From Anastrepha obliqua (lineage: Eukaryota > Arthropoda > Insecta > Diptera > Tephritidae), in NCBI RefSeq assembly GCF_027943255.1, contig NC_072893.1:102121784-102185783 (forward strand): a stretch of DNA of 64,000 nucleotides. Direction: 5' to 3'. Every line of letters begins with the position of its first letter. Within the stretch, counting starts at the first letter, position 1. The notes below the pieces were generated by a model. It did not search any database. It was not told where the DNA came from and was given only the letters and a program-made list of their open reading frames with translations. Position numbers and translations under genes: made by a program. Below are positions 54,494-64,000 of this stretch, one piece after another.

Positions 54494-55785
54494 CGAGGGG
54501 TGCCTTTTATATGTCGGGATTAGAGAACAAAAACAAATTTTAATCATCGAAAATCACTTTATTGTTTTTCAAAATATTCTCCATGAAGATCTATACACTT
54601 TTGCATGCGTTTGAACCAATTGTCGAAGCACTTTTGCCACTCTGAATGAGGTACCTCCAAAACATGCATTCTGAATGCCGCAACCGCTTCTTCAGGTGTC
54701 GAAAAACGTTGACCTCTCAGTTTGCTTTTTACGTACGGGAATAAAAAGAAGTCATTCGGGGCCAAGTCAGGACTATACGGTGGATGACCCATTAATTCGA
54801 TGTTTTGGGTGCTCAAAAATGCAGTTGTTTGAGCCGATATGTGAGAGCTCGCATTGTCCTGGTGAAAAGTGATCCGTCTTTGGCGATTGGTTTTCCTAAT
54901 TTCTTGGAAGACAACTGGCAAACAAATGGTTGTGTACCACTCAGAATTTACTGTTCTGCGTTGTTCTAGTGGTACGGTTGCGACATGTCCAGTTTTTCCG
55001 AAAAAACAGGGGACCATTTGCTTGGAAGTGCTTCGTGCGCGAACAACTTTAGTTGGATTTGGCTCATCTTGAAACACCCATACAGTCGACTGCTGTTTAG
55101 TTTCGGGCTCATACGCGTAAATCCATGATTCATCACCTGTCACGATGTCATAAACGTGCTTCGAAGCCCCGCGATCGTATTTTTTGAGCATTTCCTTCGA
55201 CCAATCGACACGAGCCTTTTTTTGAGCGATTGACAAATTGTGTGGGATCCAACGCGAACAAATTTTTTTGACAGTCAAATGTTTATGCAATATTGAATGT
55301 ATGCTGGTCCCACTAATGCCTAAGATTGTCTCAATCTCACGATAGGTCACATGACGATCTTGCAATATCAGTTCGCGCACAGCATCAATGGTTTTCGGAA
55401 CAACAACTGATTTTGGACGACCTTCACGAAATTCGTCTTGGAGTGAACTACGACCACGATTGAATTCACCATACCATCGATAAACACTGGTCCTTGATGG
55501 AGCTTCATCGCCAAAAAATGAATTAAGTTGATCCATGCAATGTTGCTGAGTTAATCCATGTCGAAAGTTGTAAAAAATAATCGCACGAAAATGTTCACGA
55601 ATTAATTCCATTTTTGGACCAAGATGAATCTTTTAAGTTACTGTAAACAACACAAATAGCGCTGGTATTTCAAAACGTTCTGAGTACGTAAAAGCCAAAA
55701 AATGTCAAACTTTGCGATACAGCTGTCAGTCGCCAGATTGCAACACCAGGGTTGCCAAATCCCGACATATAAAAGGCACCCCTCG
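54494..55785 (-). mobile_element. mariner element (DD34D), structurally intact
   Basis: Perfect 28-bp inverted ends (cgaggggtgccttttatatg...), TA at 54492-54493 and 55786-55787, 1292 bp, one uninterrupted 350-codon transposase on the minus strand. A near-identical but damaged copy lies 47 kb away at 7072-8364. This is the strongest candidate for a recently mobile, possibly autonomous mariner in the window. Confidence 0.96.
54559..55611 (-). CDS. mariner transposase (DD34D), full length and uninterrupted
   Basis: A 350-residue nuclear transposase expected to bind the element's 28-bp ends, cut it out and insert it at TA. The first HTH spans ~residues 5-50 (MDQLNSFFGDEAPSRTSVYR, then WYGEF). 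The linker FREGRP is at ~61-66. The second HTH spans ~75-115 (YREIETILGISGTSIHSILH). The WIPHNL motif characteristic of mariners is at 121-126. The catalytic triad is D160 (VTGDESWIYAYEPE), D252 (FHQDNASSH) and D287 (YSPDLAPNDFFLFP). There are 34 residues between the last two, the mariner DD34D signature. The ATG at 55611 has aaa before it and G after it, a strong start context. Length equals the family norm (~345-350). No lesion is visible; activity is inference. Confidence 0.96.
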   Translation of the reverse strand: MELIREHFRAIIFYNFRHGLTQQHCMDQLNSFFGDEAPSRTSVYRWYGEFNRGRSSLQDEFREGRPKSVVVPKTIDAVRELILQDRHVTYREIETILGISGTSIHSILHKHLTVKKICSRWIPHNLSIAQKKARVDWSKEMLKKYDRGASKHVYDIVTGDESWIYAYEPETKQQSTVWVFQDEPNPTKVVRARSTSKQMVPCFFGKTGHVATVPLEQRRTVNSEWYTTICLPVVFQEIRKTNRQRRITFHQDNASSHISAQTTAFLSTQNIELMGHPPYSPDLAPNDFFLFPYVKSKLRGQRFSTPEEAVAAFRMHVLEVPHSEWQKCFDNWFKRMQKCIDLHGEYFEKQ

Positions 55786-56834
55786 TACCATATGTCAGAA
55801 TCCTTCAGCGGGTGTACGTGTGTGTGAAGAAAGATGAGCGTTGTATACACGAAATGCAACCGTTTAAATCCTCTTGCGAATTTTATATGAACTAGGATAA
55901 AAACCAACTGCTTTAAATGAAAATATTGACAACTGAGTTACATAGAGATTTCTCATGGGTCGGTTCACAGCGCGATGGATTGAGTATAAAATGGAGACTA
56001 ATTCCTCCGGGCTTTCTAGTTACGTAAAAGTTATTTTCTCAGATAATCAATCAGCAGTAAAAAATTAGTGCAAATAAAGCTATTTGAATATTTTTTTTTA
56101 ATATCATAAAAAACAAATATATGTATGGTTAAAATTGTTTCTTTTCTTTAGAAGCACTCCGTTATATTTAACAATAGGTTGAGAGCAAAAGTTTCAGAAA
56201 AAAATTTTCTTCAATCTTTTCTTCTGTACAATGTAAGTATACTGAGTATTTTTTTTTATTGCAATTGTTAATGAGACAAAGATTTCTATTTGGTGGCAGG
56301 AAAACTTGCTCCACTATTTTTGGGTAAAAATTTTGCGTAAATAATAAAATAGTCAAAACTCCGTAATATATCGCGCGGCTTTTATTGTGAGCACTAGTAT
56401 AAAACAGTTAAAATTTTACTTTGCTTACTTTTTTTTTAACAACTTCGTCACTCTGCAGATAATTTATCAAAATTAAAAAAAAAATCTTCACTTACTTCTT
56501 TTAAATAGCGACTACCATGAACGAGTATCAGAGAAAACTGCCATTTAAACAATTTTCTTTTTTATAATATACAGGTTGCTAAAATTTTTTTTTATTATCA
56601 TTTATTAGATAAATATATCTTGCAAACGAAATATCTTAAAAAATGTGTTCCGAATTCTGTAACGATTCTAAACGAATTTTTAAAGAAAATTGTATGAAGA
56701 GGTTGACACCAACCCGAAATTTCTGTATGATTTCTTAGGTAAATAGATAAGTGAAATGGTGAACTGGCACTTCAAGTCTGGCACTTCTCAAGTAGCACTA
56801 AAGCGCCGTTTTGATTCCATTATGAGACCTCCAA
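55786..56834. other. No recognised feature
   Basis: AT-rich DNA with no assignable coding or repeats. Confidence 0.45.
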
Positions 56835-57055
56835 CAGGCAGATATCTACAGCCTGCCAGAACTGTTGATATAATGGAGAAGATTGATGGGATTTAGCTTG
56901 GCGCACTGCCCCAGGTTGTCGAAGAAAAGAGCACCCAGTGACCTTAATCGTTTAGCTGCCGAACCCGGGCATTTACAGAGAAAGTGCTTAACAGTCTCGT
57001 TCTCTGAAAGGTCCCTACAGCTTCTGCAATGGGGTTAAATGGTAATCCTAGCTTT
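56835..57055 (-). pseudogene. LINE ORF2 C-terminal fragment with Cys-His knuckle
   Basis: The minus strand reads HCRSCRDLSENETVKHFLCK, CPGSAAKRLRSLGALFFDNL and LNPINLLHYINSSGRL. The C-x2-C...H-FLC-x-C pattern is the terminal knuckle of RNase H-type LINEs, like the one at 31594-34330 (CLSCLENADITEHFLCECP), but from another family. Only the tail is present. Confidence 0.72.
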
Positions 57056-58997
57056 TCCGCGTGTATGTTTTTCCAAAAGATTTCTTTAATATTTTACCCC
57101 CTTCTTTAAAGAAAATTCTAAAAGATTTATTTCAAAAATTAAAAATAATAAGATTTATCAGCATGCAACAAAAATAAAACGCTAAAAATATTTTGGAAAT
57201 TGGCGCGTAGCTCCTCAGTGGATTTACTGCAATTTGTCGCTTTCTAACGCGCCGCTTTGCAAAGTTGAGCTTGGCATTCCCAACTGCAGGCACTAAAGAA
57301 TCTGTGAATAAAATTGTCTTGAGTAGGCATATTTTATATTTTATTTTTTCTAGTATCTTATATATTAATACCTCGACACTCGTGAAGAACACAACCACAC
57401 AAATTTGTCGATGAGAACTGCGTGATGGTGCTGTCACAGATAGCCTTTATATTAACAGATAAGAACTTTGTCATATCTGCACTTGAATGGCAGAGGAGCT
57501 TGTTGAACGCTAAAGATATCTTATTGACTTTTGCATTTAATACTCAGATATTTATGACTTAACCACTCTCTCCGCATGCCACTACCTGATTTCCAGCTCT
57601 GAGCTAAGTAAAATACTTCAACCTTCGTAGTCTATGATATCTGTGGTATAAAAGCTGTTCTCTGTTTTTATGTGAAAAAACAAACTCATAGAAACATGTA
57701 TTTTTCATAGTTTGAAGCCCTGTGTAGGTAAATAACAACTTCTTAAGAATCGTTTAAGATTTCTTTCCTACTAAGATTACTCTGTAAGTGTGGTTTGCTG
57801 GGCAAATACAAACAAAGCCTACTAGCTGCCAGGGCTGACGAATGTTAAATATTTAAGTAGGTAATAATAATGGATAAAAATAAGCAAGCAATTTTATTAA
57901 TGGGCATGCAGACTAACGGTTTAGGCGATGTGGCTAGTTATTCTTTTTTAGCTCCTTTGTTACTTGGAGATATTTTTATCGTAGTTGCTGGATGTTTCGC
58001 CAAACTATTTTTATACAATTCGAAAAATATTATCCGCTGTCAACTCGTTACTTTTTGACACACGCGTGAACAACTCACTATCGGACGAACGTTACAGGTT
58101 ACTTAAAAGGCAGTCGTCATTCAGTTTCATATAAATGCATCTGTATCTAGAGAAGTATTTACCGTTAACGCAATTCAAAATTTCATATTATTTTGCATAA
58201 ATATATTTACGTGTATAGCCAATAAAGTGGTAAGTAATCCCTGAGATTTATACGCGTAAGTATGTGCCATATTCCAACACAAGACAGAAATTAAATTTCC
58301 TGTGGCTCGTCACGTCGCATCAAAGTTTGATTGACGCGCTTCTGACGAGTAGTTAATTTTGAGGGCGAAATGGGCGATTGATGGGCAAAATGACAGTAGG
58401 CGGCAAAATACCACTTCGAAAATATAATGCCTTTGCTCGTGCTTTATCAAAAATCAACATAAACTGAAACTTGTTTAAGGCTGGTGAACCCCAGTGGCCG
58501 ACGAATGTTGAAACGTTGCGAACTAACTGTTTTTGGAGAATGAAAACAAAACTTAAAAGAAATGCTCGCTGGTAAGAAATTTCGCTCGAATGAAAAGGTT
58601 ATAGCTGAAACTTATACCTGTTTGAGGCAAAAGATAAATCGTTCTAAAAAATTGGTATTGTACTGTTAGAGCGGCTCTGGAATGATTGGGTTGTTCTTGA
58701 TGGAAATTACGTTGATGAATAAAACTAATTTTGAACAAAAAATACGTGTTTCCTTTGTTAGGCCGGGGACTTTTCAGCCCATGTGTCAGTCCATGGGCTC
58801 TATAAGAACCGTACGATATTTCATAATCACTATTTACCCTTTAGCTCTCTTTTCGTGGGATGAAAAAATGGAGCATTATCAATAAGTAAAAGTAGTTTTA
58901 AATTAATAGTTTTTAGAGCCTCTGAATCAAATCTTCTGTGCAAGTATTCTTCAAAAAAGGCCAATGTCATACTAGCGCCTTATTTTTTTGAACTTCA
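57056..58997. other. No recognised feature
   Basis: AT-rich. The minus-strand open frame at 57132-57437 and the frame at 57870-58058 have no motif I recognise. Confidence 0.45.
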
Positions 58998-58999
58998 TA

Positions 59000-59733
59000 C
59001 CTTCTGCTCAAATATGAACGAGACTTTATCAATAGGTGGTAGGACTGTTATAAGCTTACATGGCAAATTTCAGCGTGATATGTCCCATAGTTTGCTTTCT
59101 GTGCTACTGTAAACAAGTCAAGCTCGAGTGTGTTCTTCGAATTTAACGATGGAAATTCAAGTTGAACAAAGAATTTGTTTGAAATTTTGTTATTCCAACA
59201 AAATTTCGGCTTCAGACGCCTTAAAAATGTTTGCAGACAACCTATGGGGACTCTGCTCTATCGCGTGCACGTGTTTTCCAGTGGTACAAATCGTTCAAAG
59301 AGGGCCGTACATCGGTTGAAAACTTGCCTCATGAACGTCGTCCAGCAACATCAGTAAACGACGAAAACATCGGAAAAGTAAAGGAAGTTGTGCTTGAAAA
59401 TCGCACAAATCGCAAAATCGGTTAACGCTGAATATTATTTAGACGTTTTAAAGCGTTTGCGCGAGAACATTCGTCTTAAAAGGAAGGAATTGTGGGACAA
59501 CAACTCTTGGTTCTTGTATCACGATAATGCACCAGCTCACACATCACGTCTTGTTCGCGATTATTTGAACAAAAATAGTGTTAATATCGTTCCGCAAGCA
59601 CCGTATTCGCCTGATATGGCTCCATATGACTTTTTCCTGTTTCCCAAGCTCAAGCTGCCGCTCCGTGGAAAACATTTTGAGACAATTGAAGTCATAAAAG
59701 AGAATTCGAAGAAGGAACTGAAATCCATTTATT
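59000..59733 (+). mobile_element. mariner copy G, natural 3' coding sequence retained, right end lost
   Basis: The left end (ccttctgctcaaatatgaac, preceded by TA) is the same as in copies E and F, but ~55 bp of the leader (the ggtccgcgg region) is deleted. Unlike E and F, the gene continues past attcgaagaa into normal mariner coding (KKELKSI) instead of an inverted leader. It then breaks into flanking DNA near 59733. It therefore preserves the ancestral junction. Confidence 0.82.
59149..59730 (+). pseudogene. mariner transposase pseudogene, copy G
   Basis: MEIQVEQRICLKFCYSNKIS with a 1-base insertion near 59230 (ttaaaaatgtttgcag), then QTTYGDSALSRARVFQWYKS and FKEGRTSVENLPHERRPATS. The second HTH, the first catalytic aspartate and the middle are deleted after VVLENRTNRKI. 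It resumes VNAEYYLDVLKRLRENIRLK, SWFLYHDNAPAHTSRLVRDY (second aspartate kept) and YSPDMAPYDFFLFPKLKLPL (third aspartate kept), ending ENSKKELKSI before truncation. Its deletion differs from that shared by E and F. Confidence 0.85.
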
Positions 59734-59974
59734 ATTTAAATAGCGGGATGAAAATTCACAAAATACCAGGATATTCCACTTTTTATTTTTTCATCTTAAA
59801 ACTTCTTCTTATACTTATTATAAAGTATATTAAAAACGTGGGGTTCAAGCCCCTTTATTCACTTTGCAAACAAGTAAATTTTTAAGTGGAGGTAGATTTA
59901 ATGATTTCTCAATAACTACTTATTATATTAATTTCAAAGGTTTGACTTTTTTAACTAATTTGTTTTTTTATTAT

Positions 59975-60253
59975 CGGCTTGTTACTGTAGACCAATGACT
60001 TCACATAACCCCAAAACGGGACGGCTTGTTAAATGGACCGTAAAATGGCCGCAATGCTCTTAAAGTAGCAGCAACAGAACGATTATTTTCATAAAAAATT
60101 TGCACGATTTGCAATCGTTGCTCAAGTGTGTAGCGTTCCATGATGAAATGTATACTAATGAAGTTTACAAATGACAAGCGAAAAATAAAAAATATTGCGT
60201 CGTTCGCTCTCCCTATCGGAAAAAAGTTGAAGCGCACCTATTGAATAACCCAT
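59975..60253 (-). pseudogene. DD41D mariner 5' fragment with internal deletion
   Basis: Minus strand: a TIR-like start (atgggttattcaataggtgc near 60253), then MERYTLEQRLQIVQIFYENN, RSVAATLRALRPFYG. It then jumps to a piece readable as FWGYVKSLVYSNKP, the sequence following the third catalytic aspartate. The catalytic core and the right end are missing. The ends differ from other DD41D copies in the window. Confidence 0.65.
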
Positions 60254-61760
60254 TATATTTCTTCCTTTCTCAAGCCTAAATCGTAATTTTTTCGATTAGT
60301 TTTTTCAAAAATGGGTGCACTGAACCTGTCTTATTCGACAGTCTTGTCCCTCATATTTTGAGTCTTCGAATTCCAAATATTTTATTAAAGTATAGTATAT
60401 AGTATAGTATTGAGTATATCAGATGCATATTTAATTTGCAAACTCCTTAATGGTGTGTTCCTTCCTCTTAACACTTTTTTAGTACGTCAGCATTCTCTTT
60501 AGATAATAGTAACTTTAAATTTTTCACGACCGCAAAACTAATTGTATGGATCAGGCTAGTCCCATTATTTCACCAGCGAAACTTCCCCTAACTTTATTTG
60601 GTTTAAACTCAATTAAACTAACGCAGCATACAAGAGCAAGGCCAAAGTGTCGCAAGTATTGATTTCAAAATTTTCGCAAATTCTGAGGATGTAAAGGAAA
60701 ATATTTCTGTATTGCAAGAATCGAGTTCTATTAGTCAGGTATTTTCAGTTGTTAAGTAAAATAAAACATTAACAACGAATTGTTCTGCTTATTATACGAA
60801 TATTTCTTTAGTTTTTTTGTCTTTTGCAATAAATGCGATTGGCGATACGCCAAAGGCATTAAATTGCATTTCAGCCCATCTATTAATTTTTTGCTGAATG
60901 CGTGATGTTTCCGTCGCACAATTGTTCTCGTAACGGCCAAATGAGAGTAATGCGATATCACTTAATTTCAAAGTGCACAACAGTAAGTGCATATGCACAC
61001 ACATACATACTTATTATGCGAGTACGCGTTATTGCTTTATAAGTATGCAAAAGACACGTAGCTATAGTCAGATCAGGCTGAGAGTGTAATTCCAGTTTTA
61101 ATACCGTTTAAATTGAGTTATTGACATTTTCCTCAAATTTCTTTCCTCTACCAAAGGTGGGAGGAAAGTATAGAATTCAGGCTCAATACTTGTTTGAGTC
61201 TGAGGAGGACGTCATTATTTCGACATTCTTGACACGTTTTTATGCCTTAAATTGATTCGCTTTTTTATACGATTTTGCTATGGCTTTTAAAATCAGACAT
61301 TATATAAAATTAGATGCAGACTTTCAGATTAATCTGTGTTAAATGTACTTTAGTTCGGAAATTATTGAAAATCACTCCCTGCATTAATGAATATCTAAGG
61401 AGGTAGCAAAAATTCTCTAAACTTACATACAGCTGCATATAACTGCACGCATTTCAAAAGACGCCGCTAGATTTTGTTTTATTTTTATTCAAAACACGGC
61501 TCTTAACAAATATTTGTGAAAAGTTACATCATTTAATTAAAAATTACACCTGTAGTGGAATTCACTAACATATTTTAACGATATTCGCATTGCTATATTT
61601 CCATAACCACAATTTTAACGATTTTGCTATTCGGTAACCCGTTTCATAACAAAAATCGATAAGACAAAATTAGTTGTTCTGGTTAATAAGTCGATTATCG
61701 CAAACTAAACTCCAACTATTTTGGTGTGGTTAAATTAAACGATAAAATAAGAATTAGTGA
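60254..61760. other. No recognised feature
   Basis: AT-rich; no motif recognised on either strand. Confidence 0.45.
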
Positions 61761-61769
61761 TTTTAAATA

Positions 61770-62290
61770 AAACGTTGAAATTACATTATCAAGAGGTTTC
61801 TAATTATTTGGCTTATGATTTATCGTATGGAGAGAAGGCAGTGAGCCCACGAACAGTAAATCAACGTTCCCTCTGAGATGCAGACAATCCTTTCAATTAG
61901 ACTAGAGGGGAATTTCAAAAACTTTTCCAGTTAACTCCAGACTCGGCTAAAAACCTAACTTCTCAGCTTGTCAGTCAGCTTAGAGCTTCCAGAATTGCAG
62001 CGATTAGGACTGAAAAACAGGTAAATATCTTCTAAGTTATTTATTTCTAAATTTTGCGATTTTGTTATTAACGACCTGCAGGTGAGCAATGTGAATATCC
62101 ATGAGCAAGTGGGCTGTTAACCGTAGCATTCAATGCAAACGTTCCATGTTTGCGCAAAGGTTATATAATATTTCCTATGACCCAAGTGGAGTGGCAAGCC
62201 GCAAAAGAAATGTTTGATTGAGCAACTCAACAAACTCTGGCGCGGTTTCGTTTGCCAGCTGTATATGTCATCCTAAAACAATGCACAAAA
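61770..62290 (+). pseudogene. PIF/Harbinger-like transposase (HARBI1-type) relic
   Basis: Reads SPRTVNQRSL, a stop, DADNPFN, a stop, TRGEFQKLFQLTPDSAKNLT and SQLVSQLRASRIAAIRTEKQ. This matches the HARBI1 N-terminal order 'RDxxNPF-L-E-EF-K-FRL-xD'. Downstream comes HEQVGC and, in another frame, GYIIFPMTQVEWQAAKEMFD, then RFRLPAVYVI, matching 'I-FP-T--EW--A---F----G-P-VIG-ID'. Between them, gtaaatatct to ctgcag (62021-62081) could be a 61-bp intron or debris. The catalytic DDE residues lie beyond the break. Assignment rests on motif order and is moderately secure. Confidence 0.58.
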
Positions 62291-62548
62291 AGTATTAAGT
62301 GAACATTAATTTCAAATAAACAGTTATTTTATTTCACTTACTTTGTGTAAATATATTTGGAAAAACAGTCAAAATTGCATTTAACAACTGGGCTAGTATG
62401 CCTTTTTGTTCTTCTTATTTGCGCTACTCGCCCATTTGGATATTTAAGTAGACAGAGGTGCAACTCTCTATCGGTTTGAATAAATATCCGTTTAGACAGC
62501 TGTTTAATGCAAACGACAAATACTGTAGACAAAAATAACAAATGATGA

Positions 62549-62605
62549 CGAGCTCAGCCAAACCCAAAGCAACGGGTGTATGCGCCGATTATATATACTA
62601 TAGTA
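62549..62605 (+). mobile_element. SINE 3'-tail fragment
   Basis: gacgagctcagccaaaccca, then aacgggtgtatgcgccgatt and a tatata tail correspond to the last ~55 bp of the SINE at 15413-15570 (gaggagctcggccaaacacc ... gggtgtacgcgtcagttata). Confidence 0.68.
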
Positions 62606-64000
62606 TACATAAATATACCTCTTAGATTGGGTTAACTTATTGAGGCATAAGGCGTCAATGAGTACTTATTAGGGTCTGGTAGCACAGCTCATTTTGCGGA
62701 CTACCAGGCACTACTACATAGAATTGAGCCAACATGACTTGTGGGCACAAACCAAATTATAAGCCGATGGGGAATTGCAGACATGTGTGTCAGACGAATG
62801 AAGTAATAACCAAACCATAACCCAATTAAACGAATTGCATTCGTATTATTACCGATACACATTTCCATTTATGTCCATACATACAAGCTTATGTACATTC
62901 GCATAAAAGCGCAAAGTTTTCTGTCTGTGTGAGTTTCCTGATATTTAAATTGTTAATAATCTCCGCCGATTAAATGGAATATGGAAATGAAAATGTTATG
63001 AAGTATGCAATAATGAATCGGATTTATCTGCCAACAATGTGCACTTGTGTAAGTAAATTATGTTAATTAAATAGTAATTGTAAGTGCTGAGCAAAAAAAA
63101 TTAAGACAAAAAGCAATGTGTGGCATTCGGACTGAGATAAAAACGCAAATTTATCAAACTCGTATATGTATGCACGTGTAGGTAAGTATAGGAACTTTTT
63201 ATGTAAGCTTTATGCCGCATCATTGACATATATATTTGCTATTAAATATTTCGCAAGCATTATTGAAAATTTTCAGTGGCACGTTTGAATTATGAAAACC
63301 ATGTCAATTACTTTCCTCACGAATTGTGAAATGTCGAGTTTGTACACACAAAGGAGTTGAGAGTTCACAAACTGTATCTTTTAGTGGAACATTTACAATG
63401 CGCTCCATTTATCTCTTATTAAACTAAGTCCGTAGTGCACCAATTAAAAACAAATAATTAAATATACGGCAACAGTACATCACTCTCATCTCTGCAATGC
63501 TTGAACAAGCGCGAGCAAAAAGACGTTTTGATTCACATACAAAACATTAAATAATTCAGTCTTATCACGAATTGTTCTTGAAAAAAAAAAAATAATAAAA
63601 TAAACTATAAATGAATCAAGCCGAGAAAGAGAAAGAATACATAATTCAATTTAGAGTGGGTTGTAAAATGTATATTAAAGAACGATATATAAAACCGCCT
63701 ATTAAATGAGAATTTGTTTAACCGCTTCATCTAACTATCGAGAGATTACTGATGCAAATCATTTTCCACACAGTTCCATTACGCGACTATTTGTGGTACA
63801 TTGAGGGAGGAGCCTGGTTTATAAGGTCAAAAAATCAATTTTTTTTTCGTTTTAAGCGATTCCTAATATATTTCAGAATATTCACACAAAGTTACAGAGC
63901 CTAATTCTCAATATTTCCGTAGATACAAAGCCAAAGGTAGGCGAGCGTTAGGTAGTTACGCTGTGACCGGACAGCTATAGTACAAACTTTATCTTCTTTT
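62606..64000. other. No recognised feature
   Basis: AT-rich DNA to the window end, with short catacata runs and no assignable coding. Confidence 0.45.

Noticed and set aside
57132..57437. 101-codon minus-strand open frame as a host gene
   Set aside because: No recognised domain, low-complexity hydrophobic tail and AT-rich context; length is within chance expectation for this window.
58973..58993. gcgccttatttttttgaac resembling a mariner right end
   Set aside because: No partner end, no transposase sequence to its left and no TA; it adjoins the separate mariner at 59000.
1..64000. CRISPR arrays, operons, bacterial promoters or riboswitches
   Set aside because: The content is clearly eukaryotic transposon-rich DNA; no evenly spaced direct repeats or bacterial gene organisation are present.

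Overview
This window is repeat-dense eukaryotic DNA with no recognisable host gene. The AT-rich composition, the many catacata/tatgtatg runs, the great variety of Tc1/mariner elements, the LINE families and a tRNA-headed SINE point to a higher dipteran insect. A tephritid-type fruit fly is my best guess, but that is inference from repeat content. Nothing bacterial or viral is visible, and there are no CRISPR arrays, rRNA genes or functional tRNA genes. At least 25 kb can be assigned to transposons; the rest is AT-rich DNA in which I see no conserved coding. || Layout. 0-12.5 kb: a broken DD34D mariner (26-1312), a Jockey LINE on the minus strand (2418-4210), a LINE tail (5335-5640), a broken mariner (7072-8364), a worn SINE (8912-9172), an open-frame DD41D mariner (9380-10698), then an RTE LINE fused to DD41D debris (11076-12428). 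12.5-31 kb: a SINE end, a LOA/R1-type LINE (16629-18510), more mariners (16092, 19453, 21013), a Tc1 relic (22275), two unusual mariners with long inverted ends (25289-26205 and 28666-29872) and a DD41D deletion derivative (27735-28645). 31-41.5 kb: a RNase H-bearing LINE (31594-34330), an RTE LINE ending in (AAG)n (34640-35297), a pogo-like MITE (36582-37236), SINE pieces, a second copy of the long-inverted-end mariner (38872-39790) and another DD41D derivative (40589-41436). 41.5-56 kb: a mariner split by a LINE with a 12-bp target duplication (42505-43566), a Jockey LINE (43997-45290), a DD41D derivative (47582-48268), an RTE-like LINE ending in (GA)n (49669-50890), a cecropia-type mariner (51151-52404), a nested pair of mariners (53022-54430) and an intact mariner (54494-55785). 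56-64 kb: LINE and mariner scraps, a PIF/Harbinger-like relic (61770-62290), a SINE tail and quiet AT-rich DNA. || How the parts work together. Only two genes are uninterrupted: the DD34D transposase at 54559-55611 and the DD41D transposase at 9493-10566. Each lies between terminal inverted repeats flanked by TA, and each keeps all three catalytic aspartates. They are candidate autonomous sources. Most DD41D relatives around them are deletion derivatives that kept their ends but lost the DNA-binding/linker region. || The most unusual structure is a mariner lineage whose 3' end has been replaced by an inverted copy of its own 5' end. This gives TIRs of about 185 bp in two copies that share the same internal deletion, which suggests the hairpin-ended form itself moved. 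A separate mariner lineage at 28666-29872 shows the same architecture.
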